Assembly (NCBI GenBank): GCA_963843275.1
Contig: CAWJJM010000012.1
Span: forward strand, 682,001 to 746,000
Source of the DNA: CAWJJM01 sp963843275
Lineage (GTDB): Bacteria > Acidobacteriota > Thermoanaerobaculia > Multivoradales > JBCCEF01
DNA length: 64,000 nucleotides
Direction of reading: 5' to 3'
Shown: positions 35,528 through 49,908 of the stretch, piece by piece
Layout: every line of letters starts with the position of its first letter
Numbering within the stretch: the stretch's first letter is position 1
The notes under the pieces: model-generated
Databases searched by the model: none
Seen by the model: only the letters and a program-made list of their open reading frames with translations
Told to the model about the DNA's origin: nothing
Made by a program: the position numbers and the translations under genes

Positions 35528-36193
35528 ATGTCGGAGGAGTTTCGGCCCGCCCCGCTCCCCCGGGGCGCCAACGCGGCGATGCGGTGGGGGATCCTCCTGC
35601 TGGCCCTGTTCGTCCCTGCCGTGCCGTTGGCCCTGATGGGCTGGGTGCGGACCCCCTACGTCACCGGTCAGAGCTCCCCCCTCGAGCAGCCCGTCCCCTT
35701 CGACCACCGCCACCACGTGGTCGACGACGGCATCGACTGCCGCTACTGCCACGACCTGGTCGAGCGCTCGCCGGTCGCCGGAGTGCCCTCCGCCGACCGC
35801 TGCATGAACTGCCACTCCCAGGTGTGGAACGAGAGCCCGCTGCTCGAGACGGTGCGGGAGAGCTACTACTCCGGACGGCCGATCGCCTGGGCGCGGGTCC
35901 ACCGGCTCCCCGACTTCGTGTTCTTCGACCACTCGATCCACGTCCACAAGGGCGTCGGCTGCGAGACCTGCCACGGCCGCGTCGACCGGATGGCCCGGGT
36001 CTACCAGGCGGCTCCCCTGACCATGGGCTGGTGCCTGAGCTGCCACCGCGACCCGGAGCGATTCCTGCGCCCGCGCGACCAGGTGACCACCATGGGGTGG
36101 ACCGCGGACCGGGGGTCGCGCCGCTCCGGCGCCGAGCTGGCGCGCCTCTACCGGGTGAAATCGCTGACCGACTGCACCACCTGCCACCGCTGA
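35528..36193 (+). CDS. actA: Alternative complex III subunit A, pentaheme cytochrome c
   Basis: First gene of the respiratory operon. ACIII oxidises menaquinol and passes electrons to an oxidase in place of the bc1 complex. One N-terminal membrane segment (WGILLLALFVPAVPLALMGW) anchors a periplasmic domain. It has five CxxCH heme sites at residues 71-75, 92-96, 145-149, 169-173 and 216-220, the last almost at the C-terminus. Length 221 and heme count match ActA. The 128-base upstream spacer contains no clear promoter to my eye. The next gene, actB, starts 25 bases after the stop. Confidence 0.95.
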   Translation: MSEEFRPAPLPRGANAAMRWGILLLALFVPAVPLALMGWVRTPYVTGQSSPLEQPVPFDHRHHVVDDGIDCRYCHDLVERSPVAGVPSADRCMNCHSQVWNESPLLETVRESYYSGRPIAWARVHRLPDFVFFDHSIHVHKGVGCETCHGRVDRMARVYQAAPLTMGWCLSCHRDPERFLRPRDQVTTMGWTADRGSRRSGAELARLYRVKSLTDCTTCHR

Positions 36194-36218
36194 TGCGCAA
36201 GGTGCACGAGGAGCGCGG

Positions 36219-39373
<3,155 letters not shown>

Positions 39374-39377
<4 letters not shown>

Positions 39378-40735
39378 GCGACGGCGACGGCGACCTCCAG
39401 GTCCTGCGCGCCTACCCGGGCGACGCGGTCCTCACCGACCAGCTCCTGGCGCCGATCTGGCGCGGCTCCTGGCTGTGGCGCCTGCTGCTGCTGGCCTCCT
39501 TCGGCGGCGCCGCGGTCTTCGCCCTCTGCGCCGCCTACACCGTGGTCTCGGGCATCGGCGTGTGGGGCAACCAGATCCCCGTGGCCTGGGCCTACGCCAT
39601 CACCAACTTCGTCTGGTGGATCGGGCTGGGCCACGCCGGCACCTTCATCTCCGCCTTCCTGCTGCTGCTCGAGCAGAGCTGGCGCGGCTCGATCAACCGC
39701 GTCGCCGAGGGGATGACGCTGTTCGCCATCGCCATCGCGGGAACGTTCCCCCTGCTCCATCTCGGGCGCCCGTGGTTCTTCTACTGGCTGATCCCCTATC
39801 CCGCGACGATGAACGTGTGGCCGAACTTCAAGAGCTCGCTGCCCTACGACGCCGCGGCGGTCTTCACCTACTTCACCATCTCGGTGCTGTTCTGGTACCT
39901 CGGGCTGGTGCCCGACCTGGCGGCGGCCCGCGACCGCGCCCCCTCGCGGCGCAAGGCCCGGGTCTACGGCCTCCTGTCGCTCGGCTGGCGCGGCTCGGCG
40001 CGCGACTGGTCGCGCTACCGGGTGTCCTACGGCATCCTCGCCGGCCTCGCCACGCCGCTGGTGGTGTCGGTGCACAGCGTGGTGTCGATGGACTTCGCCA
40101 TCGCCCAGGTGGTCGGCTGGCACTCGACGATGTTCCCTCCCTACTTCGTGGTCGGCGCCATCTACTCCGGCTTCGCGCTGGTGGCGATGCTGCTCATCCC
40201 GCTGCGCCGCATCTACCGCTTCGAGAACGTCATCACCACGCGCCACCTCGACGTCCTCGCCAAGGTGCTGCTGGTCACCGGCTCGATGATGCTCTACGCC
40301 TACGTCGTCGAGACCTTCCTCGCCTGGTACAGCGGCAACGAGTTCGAGCGCTACATGGAGCTGGTCTACCGCCCCTTCGGGCCGAAGGCGATCTGGTTCT
40401 GGCTGATGGTGATCTTCAACTGCGTCACGCCGCAGCTGTTCTGGTTCCGCCGCCTGCGCCGCAGCCAACTGGCCCTGTTCCTGGGCTCGTGCCTGATCTT
40501 CGTCGGCATGTGGCTGGAGCGCTTCGTCATCATCGTCACCTCGCTCGAGCACGACTTCCTGCCCTCGAGCTGGCAGCTCTACGCGCCGACCTGGGTCGAC
40601 TGGGGGATCCTGCTCGGCACCCTCGGGGTGTTCAGCTTCTTCTTCCTGCTGTTCATCCGCTTCGTCCCCTTCGTCCCCATCCACGAGGCCAAGAAGATCG
40701 CCTGGGAGCGGCGCCGTGGGGAGGCGTTGCCGTGA
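39374..40735 (+). CDS. actC: Alternative complex III subunit C, NrfD-like quinol-binding protein
   Basis: Polytopic membrane protein (453 residues, ten membrane segments) of the NrfD/PsrC family and one of the two quinol-site subunits of ACIII. Family marks include FVWWIGLGHAGTFISAFLLL, LHLGRPWFFYWLIPYP, and VSVHSVVSMDFAIA in the helix that binds menaquinol. GTG 39374 overlaps actB, and its own stop overlaps actD, both as GTGA, indicating translational coupling through the complex genes. Confidence 0.95.
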
Positions 40736-41976
40736 GGTGGGTGCCGCGCCTGGTCGCCGACCCGATGCGGGTGGGGATCGCGGCGGAGTACGACTCGCCC
40801 GAGGCGGTGGTGGCGGCGGCCGAGGCGCTCTACGCCGAAGGCTACCGCCGCCTCGATGCCTACACGCCGTACCCGCTCGAGGAGCTCGACGAGAAGCTCC
40901 ACCTGCGCCGCACCCGGGTGCCGGTGGTGACCTTCGTCGCCGGGGTCCTCGGCGCCCTCACCGGCTACCTCATCCAGTGGTACTGCAACACGGTCGACTA
41001 CCCGCTCGACGTCGGCGGCCGCCCGCTGCACCCGGTGCTGTCGTACCTGATCATCACCTTCGAGACCATGGTGCTGTTCGCCGGCTGCGCCACCTTCGTC
41101 GCCTTCTTCGTCGCCGGGCGCCTGCCGGAGCCCTGGAACCCCCTGTTCGAGATCGTCGGCTTCGATCGCGTCTCGGCCGACCGCTTCTGGCTCGGGCTCG
41201 ACCGGCGCGACGAGCGCTTCGATCCGGTGTCGACCGGCGCCCACCTCGCCGAGACCGGGGCGCTGCGGGTGGTGCGGCTGCCCGCCGGCGAGGCCGGGGG
41301 AGGGGGAAGCGTGAGGCGCGCCGCTCTCCTCCTCGCCGCCGCCGGGGCGCTGGCCACCCTCGGCGGGTGCGGCACCCGCCCGCCGGAGGGTCGCACCGCC
41401 TGGGGGCTGGAGCGCATGATCCACCAGCCGTCCGACAAGCCGCAGGAGGCGAGCGATTTCTTCGCCGACGGCAGCGCCATGCGGCGCCCGCCCGACGGGA
41501 CCGTGCCGCACGACGCGCTGCTGGCGCCGGAGGAGGTGCTGCGCGGCACCCGCGGCGGCGTGCCGGTCGGGAGCATCCCGGTGCCCGTCGACCTCGCCCG
41601 CCTCCAGCGCGGACGGGACCGCTTCGAGATCTACTGCGGCGCCTGCCACGGCGTCCTCGGCGACGGCCGCACCCCGGTCGCCGCCCACATGCCCCTGCGG
41701 CCGCCGCCGTCGCTGCTCGACGAGCGGATCCGCGGCCTCCCGGCGGGCCGCCTCTTCCAGGTGGTGAGCGAGGGCTACGGCCTGATGCCGAGCTACGCCG
41801 AGGAGCTCTCCGTGGCCGACCGCTGGGCCGTCGTCGCCTACCTCCGCGCCTTGCAGCTCAGCCAGCGGGTGCCGCTGGCGGAGCTGCCGCCGGCGGAGCG
41901 CCGCAGGTTCCGCCGGGCGATGGCGGAGAAGCCGCGCCGCGTGCCGCCGGCCGCCGGCGGGGAGGAGGTGCGGTGA
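40732..41976 (+). CDS. actD-actE: ActD and ActE read as one frame (DUF3341 membrane protein + monoheme cytochrome lipoprotein)
   Basis: Residues 1-193 are ActD: a DUF3341 domain (YDSPEAVVAAAEALYAEGYR) with two membrane segments (TFVAGVLGALTGYLIQW; YLIITFETMVLFAGCAT). Without any stop the frame continues at codon 194 (GTG 41311) into ActE. ActE has its own signal and lipobox (LATLGGCG), a CGACH heme site, and the distal Met in GYGLMPSY. In other ACIII operons these are separate proteins. Just before GTG 41311 there is an AGGGGG ribosome-binding site and a GTGA that would supply ActD's stop in the neighbouring frame. One G fewer in the G5 runs at 41296-41306 would restore a normal overlap. The products may be a fusion, two proteins, or both. 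Confidence 0.9.
   Translation: MRWVPRLVADPMRVGIAAEYDSPEAVVAAAEALYAEGYRRLDAYTPYPLEELDEKLHLRRTRVPVVTFVAGVLGALTGYLIQWYCNTVDYPLDVGGRPLHPVLSYLIITFETMVLFAGCATFVAFFVAGRLPEPWNPLFEIVGFDRVSADRFWLGLDRRDERFDPVSTGAHLAETGALRVVRLPAGEAGGGGSVRRAALLLAAAGALATLGGCGTRPPEGRTAWGLERMIHQPSDKPQEASDFFADGSAMRRPPDGTVPHDALLAPEEVLRGTRGGVPVGSIPVPVDLARLQRGRDRFEIYCGACHGVLGDGRTPVAAHMPLRPPPSLLDERIRGLPAGRLFQVVSEGYGLMPSYAEELSVADRWAVVAYLRALQLSQRVPLAELPPAERRRFRRAMAEKPRRVPPAAGGEEVR
41296..41313 (+). promoter_or_regulatory. Internal ribosome-binding site and GTG start of ActE
   Basis: GGGGGAGGGGG (41296-41306) precedes GTG 41311 by four bases, followed by a full lipoprotein signal. This supports independent initiation of ActE even though the upstream frame is open. 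Confidence 0.65.
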
Positions 41977-43184
41977 CGGCGCGGGGTCCTTCGGGCGCGG
42001 GGCGGCCGATCGTCACCGGCCTGGTGGCCGCCGCCGCGGGCGCGGTGGTCCTGGGCCTCGGCTTCGCCACCCAGCCGCAGCGCACCTTCATGGCCTACCT
42101 GGCCGCCTGGGTCTACTTCCTCACCATCGCCCTCGGAGCGCTGTGCCTGCTGATGATCGGCCACGCGGTGGGGGCGAAGTGGATCGTCGTGGTGCGGCGG
42201 CTCACCGAGGGGGTGGCCGGGGCGGTGCCGGTCTTCGCGGTCCTGTTCGTGCCGCTGTGCTTCGGGCTCGGCGAGCTCTACCCCTGGGTGCCCCCGTTCG
42301 ACGGCCTGCCGCAGCGCCTCGTCGAGGAGATCCACGCGAAGCAGGCCTACCTGAACGTGCCCTTCTTCCTGGCGCGGAGCTTCGCCTACCTGGCCATCTT
42401 CAGCCTGCTCGCGGTGCTGCTGCGGCGCTGGTCGTTCCGCCAGGACGAGGACCCCGCGGCGGCGCCGCCGGCGCGGGCGGTGGCGATCTCGGGGCCGGGG
42501 CTGATGGTGTTCGGCTTCACCCTCACCTTCGCCGCCATCGACTGGCTGATGTCGCTGTCGCCGGGCTTCATGTCGAAGGTCTTCGGGCTCTACGTCTTCG
42601 CCGGCGGCATGGTGGGCGGGCTGGCGGTGATGCTGGTGGTGGTCCACCGCCTGCGCCGCCGCGGCGTGCTGAGCGCCGAGATCGGCGCCTCCCACGTCCA
42701 CGCCCTCGGCCGCCTGCTGCTGACCTTCACCGTGTTCTGGGTCTACATGGCCTACTCCCAGGGCTTCCTGGTGTGGATCGCCGACCTGCCGAGCGAGGCG
42801 GAGTGGTACCTGGCGCGGTGGGAGGGCGGGTGGGCGGTCGTCACCTGGGGGCTCGGCCTCGGCCACTTCCTGCTGCCCTTCCTCGTCCTGCTGTGGCGTC
42901 CGGTCAAGCGCAGCTCGCGGGCGATGGCCTGGGTGGCCGCCTGGATGCTGCTGATGCACGCGGTCGACGTCTTCTGGCTGGTGCTGCCGGCGCTCTACGC
43001 CTCCGGGTCGGCGGCCCACGGCGTCGGCACGCTGTGGCTCGCCGGCGCCTGGATCGACCTCGGGGCGCTGCTCTTCGTCGGCGGGGCGGCGGTGGCCTTC
43101 GCCGCCTGGCGGCTGGCCGGCCACCCGCTGGTGCCGCGCCACGACCCGCGGCTCGCCACCTCGCTGGGGTACGAGAGCCCGTGA
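41973..43184 (+). CDS. actF: Alternative complex III subunit F
   Basis: Second large NrfD-like integral membrane subunit, 403 residues and about ten membrane helices, thought to contribute to proton translocation in ACIII. Typical stretches are YLAAWVYFLTIALGALCLLM, ISGPGLMVFGFTLTFAAIDWL and SQGFLVWIADLPSEAEWY. It starts at GTG 41973 overlapping the ActE stop, and ends overlapping the next gene in the same way. Confidence 0.93.
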   Translation: MTARGPSGAGRPIVTGLVAAAAGAVVLGLGFATQPQRTFMAYLAAWVYFLTIALGALCLLMIGHAVGAKWIVVVRRLTEGVAGAVPVFAVLFVPLCFGLGELYPWVPPFDGLPQRLVEEIHAKQAYLNVPFFLARSFAYLAIFSLLAVLLRRWSFRQDEDPAAAPPARAVAISGPGLMVFGFTLTFAAIDWLMSLSPGFMSKVFGLYVFAGGMVGGLAVMLVVVHRLRRRGVLSAEIGASHVHALGRLLLTFTVFWVYMAYSQGFLVWIADLPSEAEWYLARWEGGWAVVTWGLGLGHFLLPFLVLLWRPVKRSSRAMAWVAAWMLLMHAVDVFWLVLPALYASGSAAHGVGTLWLAGAWIDLGALLFVGGAAVAFAAWRLAGHPLVPRHDPRLATSLGYESP

Positions 43185-43777
43185 GCCTGCGCCCCCAGAT
43201 GGAGGACCGGGTGGGCGGGCTGTGGGCCGCCGGCCTGACGCTGTTCGTCTTCGCCGTGATCGCGGGCAGCGTCTGGTGGGCCTGGTGGATCCTCCGGCAC
43301 CGCGCGCCGGCGGGGTTCGAGATCGCCTGGCGCGGGGCGCGCACCCGGGCCGAGCGCACCGCCCCAAGCCTCGGCGGCGTGCTCCAGGGGCCGATCGGCG
43401 AGCAGCCCGAGGTCGGCCGGCAGGGCCAGCGGGTGCGGCTCACCACCTACGGCTGGGTCGACGCCCGCCGCGGGCTGGTGCGCATCCCGGTGGAGCGGGC
43501 GATGGCGCTGCTGGCGGCGCGCGGCATCGGGGGCACGGCGCCGCTCCCGGGCGGTGCCACCGTCTTCCCCCGCGCCCCCCGCCCGCTGCCGCCGACCGGG
43601 CCGCCGGTGGGCGGGGCGCGGCCGCTGCCCGCGGGCGGCCTCGCCGGCGGCGCCCCCGAGGTCGCGCCGCCGCCCGGCGGGACGCCGCCGGCGGGCCGCG
43701 CCCCCGAGCTCGAAGGAGCGCGCGCCGGCGGCGCGGAGGCCGGCGGCCACCGGCCGCCGGCGGGAGGTGGCGGGTGA
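43181..43777 (+). CDS. Uncharacterised single-pass membrane protein of the ACIII operon
   Basis: 198-residue protein not matched to a family by eye. One N-terminal membrane segment (LWAAGLTLFVFAVIAGSVWWAWW, split here from its flanks) is followed by a short soluble part with TTYGWVDARRGLVRIPVERAM. That motif resembles the small cytochrome-oxidase-linked proteins carrying RIPIxxAM. The last 85 residues are almost only Gly, Pro and Ala and are probably unstructured. It is translationally coupled on both sides (GTGA at 43181 and 43774), so it belongs to the respiratory complex or its assembly. Placement before sco suggests an assembly or linker role, which is inference. Confidence 0.7.
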   Translation: MSLRPQMEDRVGGLWAAGLTLFVFAVIAGSVWWAWWILRHRAPAGFEIAWRGARTRAERTAPSLGGVLQGPIGEQPEVGRQGQRVRLTTYGWVDARRGLVRIPVERAMALLAARGIGGTAPLPGGATVFPRAPRPLPPTGPPVGGARPLPAGGLAGGAPEVAPPPGGTPPAGRAPELEGARAGGAEAGGHRPPAGGGG

Positions 43778-44597
43778 GGCGCAGCGCCGCCCTCGCGCCG
43801 CTCCTGTCGGCACTGGTCGCCGTGCTGGCGGTGCCGCCGGCGGTCGCCGAGGTGGGCCCGCACCCGGCGCTGGCGGAGGCGAAGATCACCGAGCGGCCGG
43901 GCAACGAGGTGCCGCTGGACGCGCGCCTGGTGGACCACACCGGGCGCGCGGTGCGGCTCGGCCACTACTTCGACGGCCGCGACCCGGTGATCCTGGTCCT
44001 CGCCTACGCCCGCTGCCCGATGCTCTGTCCCCTGGTGCTGCGCTCGACGGCGACGGCGCTGTCGGTGGCGGGCCGCCGGCCGGGCGACGGCTTCCGGGTG
44101 GTCACGGTGTCGTTCGACCCGCGCGACACCCCGGCGGACGCCGCCCGCGCCCGCCGCGCCACGGTGGGCAGCACCTGGCCGGGCCTCGCCGCCGACGACT
44201 GGGCCTTCCTGGTGGGCGGCGCGGACGAGGTGCGCCGGGTGGCGCGGGCGGTCGGCTTCGGCTACCGGTTCGACCCCGCCAGCGGCCAGTACGCCCACGC
44301 CGCCGGCGTCTTCGTCCTGGCGCCCGACGGCCGGGTGTCGCGCACCCTCTACGGCGTCTCCTTCCCGCCCGACGAGATGGCCGCGGCGCTGGACGCCGCG
44401 GCGGCGGGGGAGGCGGGCAGGTCGCTGCAGCAGGTCCTCATCCAGTGTTTCTGCTACACGCCGGCGCTGCGCCGCTGGTCGGGGGCGCTGGCGCTGCTGC
44501 TGCGCGGCAGCGCCCTGGCGATCCTGGTGGGGCTGGGCACGGTCTTCTGGTTCGCCCGCCGGCGCGGCGCCCGCCGCCGGGCGGGGGAGGGGACGCG

Positions 44598-44601
<4 letters not shown>
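43774..44601 (+). CDS. SCO1/SenC copper-delivery protein
   Basis: 275-residue thioredoxin-fold protein that inserts copper into the CuA site of cytochrome oxidase. A signal peptide ends near PAVAEV. The copper ligands are the two Cys in YARCPMLCPLVLRS, and the distal His lies in GQYAHAAGVFVL, all present. A C-terminal membrane segment (ALAILVGLGTVFWFARR) after an FCYTP motif is unusual but is seen in operon-linked SCO proteins. The gene directly precedes coxB with a GTGA overlap, fitting maturation of that subunit. Confidence 0.93.
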
Positions 44602-47360
<2,759 letters not shown>

Positions 47361-47361
47361 G

Positions 47362-48012
47362 GTGGAGGCGACCACCGCGCGGGCACGGGCCCACCTCGAG
47401 CGGCAGTTCGGGAGCATGGAGCGGCAGACCCATGCCGCCCAGCTCGGCATGTGGGTGTTCCTGGCCTCCGAGGTGCTCTTCTTCGGCGCCCTCTTCACGC
47501 TCTACGCCGCCTACCGTTTCGCCGAGCCTCAGAGCTTCAAGGCGGCGGCGGGGGAGACCGACCTGCTGCTCGGCTCGCTCAACACCTACATCCTGGTGGC
47601 GGCGAGCTTCCTGGTGGCGCTGGCGGTGGGGGCCATCCGCCGCGACCGCGCGCGGGCGGCGGCGGCGTTGCTGGCGGTGGCGGCGTTGCTCGGCGTGGTG
47701 TTCCTCGCCCTCAAGGGCCTCGAGTACGGCCACCACTTCGCCCACGGCATCTATCCCGGCGCCTGGTACCGCGACCCCGAGCTTCCCGAGCGCGGCGCCA
47801 AGGCCTTCTTCGCCCTCTACTACCTGATGACCGGGCTGCACGCGCTGCACGTCATCGGCGGCGTGGTCGTCCTGACCTGGCTGGCGGTCCGTGCCGGGCG
47901 CGGCGCCTACGGCCCCGCCTGGCACACCCCGCTCGAGCTCGGCGGCATGTACTGGCACTTCGTCGACATCGTGTGGCTGTTCCTGTGGCCCTGCTTCTAC
48001 CTGCTGCGATGA
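47362..48012 (+). CDS. coxC: Cytochrome c oxidase subunit III
   Basis: 216-residue membrane subunit with five to seven helices. Family marks are AQLGMWVFLASEVLFFGAL, FLALKGLEYGHHF, FALYYLMTGLHALHVIGG and the C-terminal YWHFVDIVWLFLWP, which are nearly invariant in COX3. It starts at GTG 47362, one base after the coxA stop. It stabilises the oxidase and its proton uptake path. Confidence 0.95.
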   Translation: MEATTARARAHLERQFGSMERQTHAAQLGMWVFLASEVLFFGALFTLYAAYRFAEPQSFKAAAGETDLLLGSLNTYILVAASFLVALAVGAIRRDRARAAAALLAVAALLGVVFLALKGLEYGHHFAHGIYPGAWYRDPELPERGAKAFFALYYLMTGLHALHVIGGVVVLTWLAVRAGRGAYGPAWHTPLELGGMYWHFVDIVWLFLWPCFYLLR

Positions 48013-48039
48013 GGTGGCGGCCGCGATGAGGAGGATCCG

Positions 48040-48327
48040 GTGATCCGCTACGTGTGGACCTTCGTCGGCCTGCTGGCGCTGACCACGCTGACCCTGCTGC
48101 TGAGCTTCCTCGACCTCGGCGCCTGGAGCCCGGTGCTGGCGATGGCCATCGCCGTGGCCAAGTCGCTCCTGGTCGTCCTCTTCTTCATGCACCTCGTCGA
48201 GCAGAAGACCTCCAGCCGGTTCGCCTTCTTCGTCTCCGTCGCCCTGCTCGCCTGCCTGCTCGGCATCGCCGCCCTCGACGTCGTCTCCCGCTCCGCCATC
48301 GACCGCCTGCCGCCGCTGGGGTTCTAG
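48040..48327 (+). CDS. coxD: Cytochrome c oxidase subunit IV-like protein
   Basis: 95-residue protein with three membrane helices (VWTFVGLLALTTLTLLLSFL; AIAVAKSLLVVLFFMHLV; FFVSVALLACLLGIAAL). The AKSLLVVLFFMHL motif is characteristic of prokaryotic COX4 proteins (family COX4_pro). GTG 48040 follows GAGGAGG-type sequence. It is the last gene of the respiratory operon; no hairpin terminator is seen in the 17-base gap to the convergent next gene. Confidence 0.88.
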   Translation: MIRYVWTFVGLLALTTLTLLLSFLDLGAWSPVLAMAIAVAKSLLVVLFFMHLVEQKTSSRFAFFVSVALLACLLGIAALDVVSRSAIDRLPPLGF

Positions 48328-48344
48328 AGGTCGGGCGGCAACCC

Positions 48345-48641
48345 TCACACCACCTTCCAGATCTCCCGGTGGCCGCCGTCGACGAGGTCGAGGTAGCCGG
48401 CCATGGCGTCGCGGATCTCCGGGCGCGCGCCGTAGGTGGCCATGTGGCGCTCGAACTGCGCCAGATCGTCGACCTCGGCCTCCCACACCACCGTCCAGTA
48501 GTCGGCGACGAAGTCGGTCAGCACGCGGACGTGGCGGAAGCCGTCTTCGCGCTCGACGACGGGGCCGGCGGCCTGGAGCTTCTCGACCAGCAGGCGGGCC
48601 TTGCCGGGCCGGCAGCGGAACACCTCGCGGATCTGGTACAT
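48345..48641 (-). CDS. Dimeric alpha/beta-barrel protein, NIPSNAP/ABM-like
   Basis: Small 98-residue soluble protein. The pattern MYQIREVFRCRPGKARLLV, then FRHVRVLTDFVADYWTVVWE, then a helix rich in Glu/Asp, is that of a ferredoxin-like alpha/beta-barrel monomer of the ABM/NIPSNAP group. Such proteins dimerise; some are monooxygenases, many are unassigned. ATG 48641 is chosen because GGGAGG stands five bases upstream; an in-frame ATG at 48677 would add twelve unlikely residues. It lies between coxD and the CFA-synthase-like gene with no apparent link. Confidence 0.72.
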   Translation of the reverse strand: MYQIREVFRCRPGKARLLVEKLQAAGPVVEREDGFRHVRVLTDFVADYWTVVWEAEVDDLAQFERHMATYGARPEIRDAMAGYLDLVDGGHREIWKVV

Positions 48642-48708
48642 GGCGCCCTCCCTATGGTTTGCGCGGAACTCGATCACGCCGGCCCGGGCCGGCGCAAGGG
48701 GCCGGGGT

Positions 48709-49827
48709 CTAGCGGATCGAGCGGTAGCCGCCCGCGACGCCGCGGGGGGAGAGGACGAGCTGCCAGAGCTGGTTCTTGCGCGCCCGGAAGGAGCCGGCGC
48801 AGGAGAGCAGGTAGTAGGTCCACATGCGGCGGAAGCGCTCGTCGTAGCGTTCGGCGAGGTCGGGCCAGGCGGCGGTGAAGTTGGCGTGCCACGCCATCAG
48901 CGTGCGGTCGTAGTCGGCGCCGAAGGTGTGCCAGTCCTCGAGCACGAAGAGGCCCTCGGCGGCGGTGGTGATCTGGCGGGCGGAGGGCAGCATCGAGTTG
49001 GGGAAGATGTAGCGGTCGATCCAGGGCTCGGTGCGCGCCACCGAGCGGTTGCCGCCGATCGTGTGGAGCAGGAAGAGGCCGTCGTCGGGGAGCAGGCGGC
49101 GGACGGTGCGGAAGAAGGTGCGGTAGTTCTTGACGCCGACGTGCTCGAACATGCCGAGCGAGAAGATGCGGTCCCAGCGCCCCTCGAGCGTGCGGTAGTC
49201 GGCGAGCCGGATCTCGACCGGCAGCCCGGCCCAGCGCTCCCTGGCGAGCTCGACCTGGCGCTCCGAGACGGTGATCCCCAGGACCTCGACGCCGTAGCGC
49301 TCGGCGGCGAAGGCGGCGGCCCCGCCCCAGCCGCAGCCGATGTCGAGCACCCGCATGCCGGGCGCGAGCCCCAGCTTGCGGCACACCAGGTCGAGCTTGG
49401 CCTCCTGGGCGGCGTCGAGGCTGTCCGCCGTCTTCCACCAGCCGCAGGAGTAGATCATCCGGCGGTCGAGCATGCGCTCGTAGAGGTCGTTGCCGAGGTC
49501 GTAGTGGCGGCGGCCGATCTCGAAGGCCACCGAGGGGCGCTGGCGGTTGACGAGGCGGGCGGCGACCCCGGCGAGGAGCTGGCGGGGGTGGCGCAGCCGG
49601 CGGTCGAGGCGAGCCGCGAGCAGGCGCGCGAAGAGCTGGTCGAGCGCCGGGCAGTCCCACCAGCCGTCCATGTAGGACTCGCCGAGCGCCAGCGAGCCGC
49701 CGGCGAGCAGCCGTCCGTAGAGCTCCGGCCGGTGGACGCGCACGTCCCAGGGGCGGTCGCCGTCGAGCGCGACGCCGGCCGCCGCGAGGATCTCCTCGAC
49801 CCGGCTCCGGAAACGGTCCTGTGCCAT
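48709..49827 (-). CDS. cfa: Cyclopropane-fatty-acyl-phospholipid synthase
   Basis: 372-residue S-adenosylmethionine-dependent enzyme that adds a methylene across double bonds of membrane lipids. The N-terminal lipid-binding part includes LALGESYMDGWWDCPALDQL, and the linker YDLGNDLYERMLDRRMIYSCGWW is a strong CFA-synthase signature. The SAM loop is VLDIGCGWGG, followed by GITVSERQVELAR and FEHVGVKNYRTFF (the bicarbonate-site Glu/His region). The start ATG 49827 leaves an 82-base divergent spacer to the secreted-protein gene. It is probably cytoplasmic and membrane-peripheral. Confidence 0.93.
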   Translation of the reverse strand: MAQDRFRSRVEEILAAAGVALDGDRPWDVRVHRPELYGRLLAGGSLALGESYMDGWWDCPALDQLFARLLAARLDRRLRHPRQLLAGVAARLVNRQRPSVAFEIGRRHYDLGNDLYERMLDRRMIYSCGWWKTADSLDAAQEAKLDLVCRKLGLAPGMRVLDIGCGWGGAAAFAAERYGVEVLGITVSERQVELARERWAGLPVEIRLADYRTLEGRWDRIFSLGMFEHVGVKNYRTFFRTVRRLLPDDGLFLLHTIGGNRSVARTEPWIDRYIFPNSMLPSARQITTAAEGLFVLEDWHTFGADYDRTLMAWHANFTAAWPDLAERYDERFRRMWTYYLLSCAGSFRARKNQLWQLVLSPRGVAGGYRSIR

Positions 49828-49861
49828 GGCCTCGGGAGCGAGTGTAGCGAAAGCCGCCGCC

Positions 49862-49890
49862 TTGACATCCCCGACCGCTGCTGGCAAACT
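49862..49890 (+). promoter_or_regulatory. Sigma-70-like promoter, TTGACA-17-CAAACT
   Basis: TTGACA (49862-49867) is a perfect -35 box, followed after exactly 17 bases by CAAACT, a weaker -10. Five T and GTG 49897 / ATG 49909 follow. It is the best -35 element in the window and points into the secreted-protein gene. Confidence 0.62.
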
Positions 49891-49908
49891 TTTTCCGTGT
49901 CTGCGTTG

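Noticed and set aside
48013..48039. Tiny reading frame between coxC and coxD
   Set aside because: About nine codons, no family match; better explained as the leader with the coxD ribosome-binding site.
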